A stretch of DNA of 64,000 nt from Allomuricauda sp. CAU 1633. GTDB lineage: Bacteria; Bacteroidota; Bacteroidia; Flavobacteriales; Flavobacteriaceae. Position 1 is the stretch's first letter; each line of letters opens with the position of its first letter. The notes under the pieces were generated by a model, which searched no databases, had not been told where the DNA came from, and worked only from the letters and a program-made list of their open reading frames with translations. The translations under genes were made by a program, and so were the position numbers. This document shows positions 8,406 through 15,170 of this stretch, piece by piece. The DNA is taken from the NCBI RefSeq assembly GCF_017313225.1, contig NZ_JAFLNE010000001.1, positions 868,001 through 932,000 of the forward strand, given 5' to 3'.

Positions 8406-9443
8406 ATGATAACAATACAAATAAACGCCAAGAATACAGCTGAAACTTTTGAACAGATCAAGAATATTATTGGAGGGGAGGTCATGGAAAAATGGGGACA
8501 ACAGATTCTTGCTGTGGACAATGAAAACGCCAAAGGCGAAATACGAGCCTTGAATTTTGACTGGGGCGCCTGCCTCTTGGAATACGATATTACTTTTTTT
8601 GATGAGGTTACCCTGATTACGGATAGTACCCACTATAATCCCATAAGTTTTGTGTATTGTTTGGAAGGCTATTGTGGGCATAAGTTTGGATACCAAGAAA
8701 TGTCTGACCTTAAAATCTTGAAACAGTACCAATCGGTAATCATTTCTAGCAGGGCCAATGGCTTCAACCATGGGTATCTGCCGGCTGGAATTCCACTGCA
8801 CATCAATGTAATACGGGTACATAGAAATCAGTTTATGAGCAATCGACTCAACAAAGGAGAGGCGCTCAATGAACAGCTGTATAAAGTATTTTTGGATACC
8901 GACCATAAAAACGTATTCTCTTATTATGGGTCGTACAATTTAAAAATGGCCGATCTTGTTTCATCCATAAAAAATGTTACCGCAGACGGAATGATCCGCA
9001 TTCTACAGTTAGAGGGATTGGTGTATCAAATTCTTTCCATGCACATTCTACAGCACAACAATGAAGTGCTTAACAATGGTCCTAAAACATCCCTGCTGAA
9101 CAGGGAGCTGAACACCATTCGGGATTGTGCCAAACAAATTGAAAATAACATTGCCAAAGATTTCTCTCTGGAAGAGATAGCTGCTGAAACCGGACTTACA
9201 CAGGCCAAACTTCAAGAAGGATTTAAATTGCTCTACAACAAAACCGTAACGGAGTACATCCGAAATGCCCGATTGGAAGTCGCACGGGATTTGATCAACA
9301 CCACCGAAATGAACATTTCAGAGGTGGTCTATTCCATTGGGTTTACCAGCAGAAGTTATTTTTCCAAGATATTCAAGGAAAAATATGGCATTAGCCCAAG
9401 TGAGTTTAAAAGCAGCAAAAGGGAGATGGGGCTAAGTGCTTGA
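8406..9443 (+). CDS. AraC-family transcriptional regulator
   Basis: The protein has 345 residues from the ATG at 8406; an upstream alternative at 8337 adds 23 residues and is less likely. The N-terminal 240 residues form a cupin-like or otherwise unrecognised sensor region with an internal GYCGHKFGYQ. The C-terminal 100 residues are a standard AraC double helix-turn-helix: DFSLEEIAAETGLTQAKLQEGFK is the first and NISEVVYSIGFTSRSYFSKIFKEKYGISPSEF the second. It would bind promoter DNA in response to an unknown ligand. The gene is monocistronic, followed by two stem-loops, with no obvious target gene nearby. Confidence 0.88.
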   Translation: MITIQINAKNTAETFEQIKNIIGGEVMEKWGQQILAVDNENAKGEIRALNFDWGACLLEYDITFFDEVTLITDSTHYNPISFVYCLEGYCGHKFGYQEMSDLKILKQYQSVIISSRANGFNHGYLPAGIPLHINVIRVHRNQFMSNRLNKGEALNEQLYKVFLDTDHKNVFSYYGSYNLKMADLVSSIKNVTADGMIRILQLEGLVYQILSMHILQHNNEVLNNGPKTSLLNRELNTIRDCAKQIENNIAKDFSLEEIAAETGLTQAKLQEGFKLLYNKTVTEYIRNARLEVARDLINTTEMNISEVVYSIGFTSRSYFSKIFKEKYGISPSEFKSSKREMGLSA

Positions 9444-9486
9444 TTCCAACAAAAGGTAATTTCCCTTATTACATAGGAGCAACCAC

Positions 9487-9510
9487 AGACCAGGATTCTC
9501 TACTGGTCTT
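9487..9510 (+). terminator. Stem-loop after the AraC gene
   Basis: AGACCAG and CTGGTCT arms flank a nine-nucleotide loop and are followed by a short T stretch. It precedes a stronger terminator by 15 bp. Confidence 0.45.
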
Positions 9511-9524
9511 TGTAAGATAAACAG

Positions 9525-9552
9525 AAAACCCGACAAAAGTGTCGGGTTTTTT
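9525..9552. terminator. Bidirectional terminator between convergent genes
   Basis: AAAACCCGAC and GTCGGGTTTT arms around a six-nucleotide loop, with A and T runs on either side, can end transcription from both the AraC gene (plus) and the gene at 9568-9906 (minus). Confidence 0.85.
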
Positions 9553-9567
9553 AATACCTCATTTTGG

Positions 9568-9906
9568 CTATTTTGTACCCAACATGAGTCTGTTGTCAAA
9601 GAGTATTCCCTCTTTTGATGACACTACAATGCGATAGTACCCTCTTCTGGAGTTTTCAAAGTCCAAAATCTTACCTAAGGTAACTTCAGTTCCTAAACGA
9701 TTAAAATGAATCAATTCATTGGAAGTGTTGTAGACCTTAACAATAAATTTTGACTCCAGTGTATTCAACAGCCAGATTTTAAGCTGTTGTCCTTCAATCC
9801 GGATTCTTGGATCCTCGTCTCCTTTTGCGCCATACGTTGGCGTACTCAGCAGAAAGCCACAAAGCATTGTGGTAAAAAGTGTGATTTGTTGAACTGTTTT
9901 TTTCAT
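9568..9906 (-). CDS. Secreted protein of unknown function
   Basis: The 112-residue protein starts with a signal peptide (MKKTVQQITLFTTMLCGFLLSTPTYG). The mature part of about 85 residues has alternating strands (RIRIEGQQLKIWLL, FIVKVYNTSNELI, GYYRIVVSSKEGI) and looks like a single small beta-sandwich. It resembles in rhythm the C-terminal sorting domains of the type IX system, but it lacks a large passenger and the match is not diagnostic. It is divergent from the TetR gene across a 115-bp region holding two operator-like sites, so it is a plausible TetR target. Confidence 0.65.
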   Translation of the reverse strand: MKKTVQQITLFTTMLCGFLLSTPTYGAKGDEDPRIRIEGQQLKIWLLNTLESKFIVKVYNTSNELIHFNRLGTEVTLGKILDFENSRRGYYRIVVSSKEGILFDNRLMLGTK

Positions 9907-9947
9907 GATGAAAATTTTAATGATTTAAACAATGTCTAAATATATAT

Positions 9948-9961
9948 ACAGACTAGACGGT
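9948..9961. promoter_or_regulatory. Candidate TetR operator, distal copy
   Basis: The 14-mer ACAGACTAGACGGT shares the pattern AC-N2-ACTAG-N3-GT with a second copy 39 bp away. Both lie between the divergent TetR gene and the secreted-protein gene. Confidence 0.35.
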
Positions 9962-9986
9962 ACAAATATAAAAAAAATTTAAACAT

Positions 9987-10000
9987 ACCAACTAGTTTGT
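9987..10000. promoter_or_regulatory. Candidate TetR operator, proximal copy
   Basis: ACCAACTAGTTTGT is a near-perfect palindrome with one mismatched pair, placed 22 bp before the TetR start codon. Position and symmetry fit autoregulation by a TetR dimer. Confidence 0.5.
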
Positions 10001-10021
10001 AAAATTTTTTATCTTTAGTGT

Positions 10022-10633
10022 ATGGCAAGAGATGGAAAACCCACAAGAGCTAAAATTTTAGCAGAATCCAAAACCCTGGTATTTGAAAATGGATTTTCAG
10101 GGACAAGCATAGACCAGATATTGGCAAGGACCGGTATTACCAAAGGAGCGTTCTTCTATCATTTTAAGACCAAGAATGCTCTGGCACAGGCCTTAATAGA
10201 AGAGTTTGCGAGAGATGATATTGGGCATATGCAGGAGGCGTTACAAAAAACAGGAGAACTGCATAGTGACCCTTTGGATAGATTACTCCAGTTTATACAG
10301 GAGTTTGTTGACCTGATGTCTGATCTAGAAGACCCACCCAGTTGTTTGTACGCCTCTTATACGTATGAACCAAGTCAATTTGAACCCGAAATTTTGGAGT
10401 TTATTTCGGAAACGCTGTTGACATGGCGAAAGACATTTGAACAATTATTGGAGAACGTACTCAAGGAATACAACACCAAGGTAGAAGTGGACATCGCTGC
10501 TTTATCTAACCTTTTTACGGTTATTTTTGAAGGCTCTTACGTGGTTTCCAAAGCCTTGAATGACCCAGCGCTCATCTCTGGACAGCTAAAGGAGCTTAAA
10601 AATTATTTCCATTTACTTTTTGAAAAGAAATAG
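10022..10633 (+). CDS. TetR/AcrR-family transcriptional regulator
   Basis: The 203-residue protein opens with a classical TetR DNA-binding domain: AKILAESKTLVFENGFSGTSIDQILARTGITKGAFFYHFKTKNALAQAL spans residues of about 9-58, including the GITKGAFFYHF recognition helix. The remaining all-helical part is the ligand and dimer domain with a TetR_C-like pattern (SDLEDPPSCLYASYTYEP). Its inducer is unknown. It is divergent from the secreted protein and convergent with the gene at 10659-11105. Confidence 0.92.
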   Translation: MARDGKPTRAKILAESKTLVFENGFSGTSIDQILARTGITKGAFFYHFKTKNALAQALIEEFARDDIGHMQEALQKTGELHSDPLDRLLQFIQEFVDLMSDLEDPPSCLYASYTYEPSQFEPEILEFISETLLTWRKTFEQLLENVLKEYNTKVEVDIAALSNLFTVIFEGSYVVSKALNDPALISGQLKELKNYFHLLFEKK

Positions 10634-10658
10634 GACTCAGCAGCGTATGGGTATAATA

Positions 10659-11105
10659 TCATAACGTTGGCCGACAAAGGCGTGTGCAAGGGTGTTCCAA
10701 TTTTAGGATGCCTTGGTATACATGCGTTACCTCCACCCGTAGGGTGGGATCCGGGGCATCTATCCGAAAAGAGAGCTGTAGTTTTTCTTCATCCATATAC
10801 AACCGGCCTTGATCCAAGGGGCGGGGGAGGGACAGCATTTCCACATCATGGAATTTTTGGGCTTTGAGTGTCTGGAATTGAAACGAGAAGCTAAAGACCA
10901 AATTATCCAAGACCGTAAGCTCCGCCATACCCTTTTGTGGCATTTTTTGGAGGATGATACGGCTCTGGGGCCGTTGCACTTTGTGCAGCAATTGCCCGTT
11001 TTGATGGTTGCAAATTTCTAGGGCGGCAAAGGTGATATGCAGGGCATCTGGCGAATTTTGACGTAAAAAGTGGATAAGCGTGGAAGAAATAGGACGTGGT
11101 GGCAT
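10659..11105 (-). CDS. Hypothetical protein, no recognised domain
   Basis: The 148-residue protein has no signal peptide or membrane segment. It is rich in Leu, Gln, Pro and His, with likely beta strands in the middle (LVFSFSFQFQTLK). I do not recognise it. The ATG at 11105 is preceded by a region shared with the divergent XRE gene, where an 18-bp perfect palindrome lies, so it may be controlled by that regulator. The absence of a convincing overlapping frame and normal amino-acid composition support it as a gene, but it could be a lineage-specific orphan. Confidence 0.5.
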   Translation of the reverse strand: MPPRPISSTLIHFLRQNSPDALHITFAALEICNHQNGQLLHKVQRPQSRIILQKMPQKGMAELTVLDNLVFSFSFQFQTLKAQKFHDVEMLSLPRPLDQGRLYMDEEKLQLSFRIDAPDPTLRVEVTHVYQGILKLEHPCTRLCRPTL

Positions 11106-11146
11106 AGTAGATTATTTTAAGAATGGGATATCTCAAAAATACACAA

Positions 11147-11164
11147 AATGACGTTTACGTCATT
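11147..11164. promoter_or_regulatory. Candidate operator of the XRE regulator
   Basis: AATGACGT-TT-ACGTCATT is a perfect 8+2+8 palindrome between the divergent genes at 10659-11105 and 11200-11433, 36 bp before the XRE start. Small XRE dimers typically bind such sites and repress their own promoter. Confidence 0.55.
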
Positions 11165-11199
11165 AATTTCGACATATGAATTTTTGACATTGCTGTCGT

Positions 11200-11433
11200 A
11201 TGGAGGAAAAAGACGACCAAAATGTTGATTTTTTAAAAGACTTAGCCAACCGAATTAAGGGGTTGAGAGAAGCTCGAAATCTTACCCAAGAAGACGCCTA
11301 TAATGACACAGGAATTCATTTTGGACGGATTGAAACCGGCAAATGGGACCCAAAATTCAGCACCATCAAAAGAATTGCCACCTATTTTGCTTTAAGCATC
11401 ACTGAATTTTTTGCTGAAGGTTTTGATGAATAG
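11200..11433 (+). CDS. XRE-family helix-turn-helix regulator
   Basis: The 77-residue protein is essentially one Cro/C1-type HTH: LANRIKGLREARNLTQEDAYNDTGIHFGRIETG followed by TIKRIATYFALSITEFF. It is similar in size to the stand-alone HTH proteins found on mobile or accessory DNA of Bacteroidota. It faces the unknown gene at 10659-11105 and probably controls one or both genes through the palindrome at 11147. No toxin partner is evident. Confidence 0.88.
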   Translation: MEEKDDQNVDFLKDLANRIKGLREARNLTQEDAYNDTGIHFGRIETGKWDPKFSTIKRIATYFALSITEFFAEGFDE

Positions 11434-11730
11434 AATTGTATCATTTTTACAAATCCGAAACTTTTTTAGAATGACTTCTCTTATCAATTTCCCTGAATTT
11501 TAGGATTACTCCTATTTAATCTAAAGAGAACTTGGAATTAGAATTGTGTTCTTTACATTGAGAATTTTAAACGATTTTCTAATAAATTGGTAGAAAGTAA
11601 AGAGAATAAAGAATCAAAAATTGAATAAATATTAGTTACCTTATAAAATTGTTGAAATTCATGTGATATGTTTATCAGGGTAAAAGGCTAGTTTTTACAA
11701 CTCTAAAACATGGTGCTTTTTAGAATTTAT
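11434..11730. other. AT-rich intergenic region without a visible gene
   Basis: This 297-bp stretch between the XRE gene and the membrane coiled-coil gene is rich in A and T and holds no reading frame longer than a few dozen codons with protein character. I see no terminator, repeat copy or RNA fold that I could support. It probably contains the promoter of the downstream gene. Confidence 0.4.
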
Positions 11731-12696
11731 ATGAAAAAGCAAATGGAACTTATAAAAGAAATTGATATTACACTTGTACTGGGTATACTGATATTGGTGA
11801 TTGGCACTTTTATTGGCACTTATCTTATCAATTTGAGCAATAGAAGATCAAACACTAAGAGAATCAATGCTTTGGAAGAAAACTTCTTTGCCCAAACAAA
11901 AAAACTTTCTATGCAATCAAAAGAGATCGAAACGATTTCGGGCAATATCCTTGAAATATCTAAAGATATTGCTGGCATTGCGGGAGAGTCGTCGGTTACA
12001 TTAAAACAAAACCAAACTATTTCAGACGAAGTTTTAAGTATTTCACACGGACTGAAAGTAACGATAGATCAACTCTCATCTGTATCTTCTTCAATTCAAA
12101 ATCTAAATCGTGTTAACAATAATATTTTAAATTTAATTCGTGAAGAGAATAAGGAAAAAGGGGAACTTAAACTAAAAGTTAAACATGCCAAATCTTATTC
12201 TTTTGTTATTGGAGGAAATTTATTTCAAGTTTCAAGGGTTGAATTAGTAAAAGGTTACACAGTTATATTGCCCATATTTCAGTTGAGAATACCCTTAGTA
12301 CTCAGAATAGAAGGCACAAATTTATTCGTTAGTTCTACCATAAAAAATATTAATAATGAAATTACAATTGAAATAATTGAAAATAAATGGTCTTTGAACA
12401 GGAATCATGGATTTTCAGTGAATTATGATGAGTCGGGGATTGAAATTTTGAATGAACATGGACTTGTTAGCTTTCAACTAAATGTCAAGAACAATATCTT
12501 AAGTATTGCAATGATTCATTATACAGAGGATCATGTATACATCGTACCAGGAGGTAAAGGGGGAGTTAATATAGACAGTCGACCAGAGGATGGGATTTTA
12601 ACAGAAGAAATGAAAAATAAGGCTTCTCTTACCAAAAGGATTTTTGTGCATCACGGAGATTTCTATATTGGAAAAAGACTTGAGAATCCAATGTGA
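11731..12696 (+). CDS. Membrane-anchored coiled-coil protein of unknown function
   Basis: From the ATG at 11731 the protein has 321 residues; 11710 and 11743 are alternative starts. One N-terminal membrane helix (ITLVLGILILVIGTFIGTYLI) is followed by a helical, heptad-like region of about 100 residues (EIETISGNILEISKDIAGIAGESS...), then a beta-rich C-terminal domain of about 170 residues. No catalytic motif or known family is apparent. The helical part loosely resembles signalling stalks of chemotaxis-like proteins, but no signalling domain follows. It is the first of three plus-strand genes here that are each followed by the same 28-bp repeat. Confidence 0.7.
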   Translation: MKKQMELIKEIDITLVLGILILVIGTFIGTYLINLSNRRSNTKRINALEENFFAQTKKLSMQSKEIETISGNILEISKDIAGIAGESSVTLKQNQTISDEVLSISHGLKVTIDQLSSVSSSIQNLNRVNNNILNLIREENKEKGELKLKVKHAKSYSFVIGGNLFQVSRVELVKGYTVILPIFQLRIPLVLRIEGTNLFVSSTIKNINNEITIEIIENKWSLNRNHGFSVNYDESGIEILNEHGLVSFQLNVKNNILSIAMIHYTEDHVYIVPGGKGGVNIDSRPEDGILTEEMKNKASLTKRIFVHHGDFYIGKRLENPM

Positions 12697-12705
12697 TTCT
12701 CCCCA

Positions 12706-12733
12706 CTCCAGTAAAATTGTATCGTGTGGTTTT
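12706..12733 (+). repeat. 28-bp intergenic repeat, copy A
   Basis: CTCCAGTAAAATTGTATCGT plus GTGGTTTT begins nine bases after the stop of the coiled-coil gene. It aligns without gaps with copies B (13223) and C (14124). A small TTTTG/CAAAA dyad follows it. Confidence 0.65.
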
Positions 12734-12775
12734 GTGACGCCAAAATTATAGTTGAGAACACTAGTAATAAGTTTA

Positions 12776-13216
12776 ATGAACAAACTCATTGAAAAACCAC
12801 ATCTGATATTTTTATTCGCCATTCCAATAATTCTATTTGTTGGAATTTTGAATGGAAACGCAGTACTGGATATAAATGTTCACGACACCTATTATGTAAT
12901 TGCTCATTTGCATCTGGCAATACTCGTTTCAATACTGTTTGGAATAATTGGAATTGGCTATTGGGCTATGAAAAAAGCAGATAAACAACTATCAAAATGG
13001 CTGAATGGGACTCACATTGGATTAACTTTTGGCGGAACATTCCTTGTGTGGGTTTTGACTAAATTTTATCGAACAGAGATTATGGAATATGAGTTTAACA
13101 ATTATCTGTCTATGGTCATAACCATTGTTATTTTGCTCATTATTTTAGGACAACTGATTTTTCCGATTAATATCATTTACGGATTGATAAAAAGGAAAGA
13201 TAAAATCAATAGGTAG
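12776..13216 (+). CDS. Small membrane protein resembling a fragment of cytochrome oxidase subunit I
   Basis: The protein has 146 residues from the ATG at 12776, with four likely membrane helices. Residues of about 36-52 (DINVHDTYYVIAHLHLA) match the helix-X region of heme-copper oxidase subunit I, usually D-V-x-x-HDTYFVVAHFHYV, including the two histidines that ligate the two hemes. The next part (FGIIGIGYWAMKK...GTHIGLTFGGTFLVW) follows helices X-XI of the same subunit (YYWFPKM...KIHFWLTFIGFN). The rest of subunit I, including the CuB ligands of helices VI and VII, is absent. No other oxidase gene lies nearby. Whether it binds heme is unknown. Confidence 0.7.
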   Translation: MNKLIEKPHLIFLFAIPIILFVGILNGNAVLDINVHDTYYVIAHLHLAILVSILFGIIGIGYWAMKKADKQLSKWLNGTHIGLTFGGTFLVWVLTKFYRTEIMEYEFNNYLSMVITIVILLIILGQLIFPINIIYGLIKRKDKINR

Positions 13217-13222
13217 CCTCTG

Positions 13223-13250
13223 CTCCAGCAAGATTGCATCCGGTGGTTTA
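13223..13250 (+). repeat. 28-bp intergenic repeat, copy B
   Basis: CTCCAGCAAGATTGCATCCG plus GTGGTTTA begins six bases after the stop of the COX1-like gene and runs into a perfect hairpin, GTTTAGCA-GAATAG-TGCTAAAC at 13246-13267. Confidence 0.65.
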
Positions 13251-13381
13251 GCAGAATAGTGCTAAACAAAAACCGCTGATTATCAGGGTATTTATGCTTA
13301 TTTATGGAATATAACCAGTACATTCGGTACTAGCATCAAAGTAGTGCTATAAAACTGATGTATTAAAAATTTATAACCGGT

Positions 13382-14086
13382 ATTGTTCTTTTTTTGTCAG
13401 CGTTTGTAGTTATAAACATTGCTGGCTGTTCCAATAGTGAAGATAATCAAGCGTCGGGAACTAATCCTGACGTATTTAAAGATGCTAATGGAGCTGATGG
13501 TGATAACGGTAATGAAGACCAGCTTATGCCGTGCACAGAATTTAATTTTTCAGCAAAGTTTGATGTAAACGCATCTTTTCCTCCATGGAAGAGTTCACCC
13601 TATCATTTACCGTACAAGAAAGGGGAAAGATACCTTGTGAATCAGGGCAATACTTCTGGTTTTGGTCACAGCGGGTTTTGGAGGTTCGGGTACGATTTTC
13701 TAATGAATATAGGCACTGAGGTTTATGCAGCGCGATCAGGGCGAGTGGTCTACACGTATGACGGCGCACGCGATGGCAATAGAAATGCCACAAACCTCAT
13801 TACGGTAAGACATTCAGATGGTACAGTAGCACTATATTCCCATTTAACAGAGGATGGTTCTTTTGTAGAGATTGGTGATGCGGTGGAACGCGGACAGTTG
13901 ATTGGGTTAAGCGGAGACACTGGCAATACTGGGGATATTCCCCATTTACATTTCTCTGTACATCCTTGTTCCGGTTTACCAGGGTTGCCCAATCAGGCGA
14001 ACTGCCCCACGCAGCCCGTGACATTTTCAAATACCGAAGAAAATCCAGATGGCCTGGGCACAGGGGAATGTTATCTGGCAGAATAG
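13382..14086 (+). CDS. M23-family (LytM-like) metallopeptidase lipoprotein
   Basis: The protein carries a lipoprotein signal (IVLFLSAFVVINIAGC), an Asp/Asn/Gly-rich linker and an M23 domain. The domain motifs are GHSGFWRFGYD (HxxxD-like zinc site), YSHL and HLHFSV. Such enzymes cut peptidoglycan cross-bridges or act as inactive activators. The start is uncertain: no ATG precedes the signal peptide in frame, because a TAA stands at 13364-13366, directly before the KF that would follow a normal start. Translation could begin at ATT 13382 or TTG 13394, or the start has been lost. It is the third gene of the repeat-separated row. Confidence 0.75.
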   Translation: MVLFLSAFVVINIAGCSNSEDNQASGTNPDVFKDANGADGDNGNEDQLMPCTEFNFSAKFDVNASFPPWKSSPYHLPYKKGERYLVNQGNTSGFGHSGFWRFGYDFLMNIGTEVYAARSGRVVYTYDGARDGNRNATNLITVRHSDGTVALYSHLTEDGSFVEIGDAVERGQLIGLSGDTGNTGDIPHLHFSVHPCSGLPGLPNQANCPTQPVTFSNTEENPDGLGTGECYLAE

Positions 14087-14123
14087 GGGTTACGTATAAA
14101 TTAGTTTTCAAGCCAACCCCTCG

Positions 14124-14151
14124 CTCCCGCAAGATTGCATTTTGTGGCACA
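14124..14151 (+). repeat. 28-bp intergenic repeat, copy C
   Basis: CTCCCGCAAGATTGCATTTT plus GTGGCACA lies 37 bases after the M23 stop and before the hicAB promoter. It shares 19-22 positions with each of the other copies. Confidence 0.6.
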
Positions 14152-14177
14152 TCCATACCCATGTCATTAAATTATGA

Positions 14178-14211
14178 TATAACAATTTTGTTATATAACA
14201 TTTTTGTTATA
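14178..14211. promoter_or_regulatory. Tandem overlapping palindromes: candidate HicB operator
   Basis: Two 18-bp palindromes of the form TATAACAWTTTTGTTATA lie at 14178-14195 and 14194-14211, sharing two bases, with a 16-bp period. They end 11 bp before the hicA GTG. The position and tandem symmetry fit cooperative autorepression by the HTH-bearing HicB. Confidence 0.65.
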
Positions 14212-14221
14212 GTTTTGTTTG

Positions 14222-14404
14222 GTGAAATCAAGTCAGTTGATTAAGATAGTGGAAAGTGATGGTTGGAAATTGGTTAGGACCAAAGGAAGTCACCATCATT
14301 ATAAACATCCAAAGAAAAAAGGGCTTGTAACCATACCACATCCCAAAAAGGATGTTCCATTGGGTACAGTAAAATCTATCTTAAAACAAGCCGGGATCAA
14401 ATAA
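14222..14404 (+). CDS. hicA: HicA-type mRNA interferase toxin
   Basis: The 60-residue protein from GTG 14222 (TTG 14219 is an alternative) has the full HicA pattern: SSQLIKIVESDGWKLVRTKGSHHHYKHP, with the catalytic His in GSHHHY, then VTIPHPKKDVPLGTVKSILKQAGI. HicA is a small dsRBD-like RNase that cleaves mRNA until bound by HicB. The toxin gene precedes the antitoxin gene by 42 bp, the usual order for hicAB. Confidence 0.93.
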   Translation: MKSSQLIKIVESDGWKLVRTKGSHHHYKHPKKKGLVTIPHPKKDVPLGTVKSILKQAGIK

Positions 14405-14446
14405 AAATTTCGGGGCTGGTTTGTAAGGCATCAAAAAACAAGAGGA

Positions 14447-14854
14447 ATGGAATCAGTAAAAGTGTTTGTGGAGAAAGCAGACGATGGAACGTATTGGGGC
14501 ACCACCCAAAATCTTCCAGGCGTAGTATCTGCCTATGGCGATACTTTAGAAGAATTGAAAAAGAATATTAAAGTTGTGGTTGATGATTATATTGAAACTG
14601 CCGTGGAATTGGAAGAGGATTGGATTGATGAGGTTTTGCCGATCAATGAATATGAGTTTAAAATGAACATTGAATCTTTCTTTTACCTTGTTCCACAGGT
14701 CAAAATCACCGCAATTGCAAGGCGGGCAAAGATAAACCCTTCTTTAATGCGTCAATATGCCACTGGTAGGGCCACCGTATCCGAGGAGCGCCTTAAATTG
14801 ATCCAAGGAACCATTCATGATTTGGGAAAGGAACTCCAATCAGTTACGTTTTAA
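14447..14854 (+). CDS. hicB: HicB-type antitoxin with C-terminal HTH
   Basis: The 135-residue protein has an N-terminal partial RNase-H-like HicB domain (VEKADDGTYWGTTQNLPGVVSAYGDTLEELKKNIK) that neutralises HicA, and a C-terminal XRE-like HTH (KITAIARRAKINPSLMRQYATGRATVSEERLKLI) that would bind the tandem palindromes upstream of hicA. It is the downstream gene of the pair and is followed by a strong terminator. Confidence 0.92.
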   Translation: MESVKVFVEKADDGTYWGTTQNLPGVVSAYGDTLEELKKNIKVVVDDYIETAVELEEDWIDEVLPINEYEFKMNIESFFYLVPQVKITAIARRAKINPSLMRQYATGRATVSEERLKLIQGTIHDLGKELQSVTF

Positions 14855-14896
14855 TTTAGGCGCAAAAATCACTTCAATTCCGTTTTGTAACAAAAC

Positions 14897-14926
14897 AAAA
14901 GCCCATCCAATTTGGATGGGCTTTTT
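14897..14926. terminator. Bidirectional terminator between hicB and tRNA-Phe
   Basis: AAAAGCCCATCC and GGATGGGCTTTT arms flank a short AT loop. It can end hicAB (plus) and the tRNA-Phe transcript (minus). Confidence 0.88.
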
Positions 14927-14941
14927 GTAGTTGCCACTTCG

Positions 14942-15014
<73 letters not shown>

Positions 15015-15027
15015 AGTATTTTAATTA

Positions 15028-15088
15028 TGCCTGTCATTTGGCGGGCTTGCCTGACTTTGCTAGCTTGGGCTTTTGCAAAGGCGGGTGC
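15028..15088. repeat. Degenerate palindromic repeat before coaX
   Basis: This GC-rich stretch contains GGCGGGCTTGCC, GCTAGC and GCAAAGGCGGG and reads on the minus strand as PAFAKAQASK followed by VRQARQ. That is close to the PAFAKASAG-type peptide encoded by dispersed intergenic repeats in many Bacteroidota. It lies between tRNA-Phe and coaX and is probably not translated. Confidence 0.45.
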
Positions 15089-15170
15089 AAATATAATTTC
15101 AAAATTAGGATATACAAACAAAAACCTCAAAAAAGGCATTCCTTTTTTTGCAATTCTCGATCTTTGCAGC

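Noticed and set aside
12598..12822. Minus-strand frame of 74 codons across repeat copy A
   Set aside because: It overlaps the coiled-coil gene end and reads through the repeat; no protein character.
12706..14151. Classical integron attC sites
   Set aside because: The repeats lack GTTRRRY and RYYYAAC cores and no tyrosine integrase gene is visible in the window; kept only as a cassette-like hypothesis.
13966..14244. Plus-strand frame of 92 codons across repeat copy C
   Set aside because: It begins inside the M23 gene in another frame and merely translates the repeat and the hic operator.
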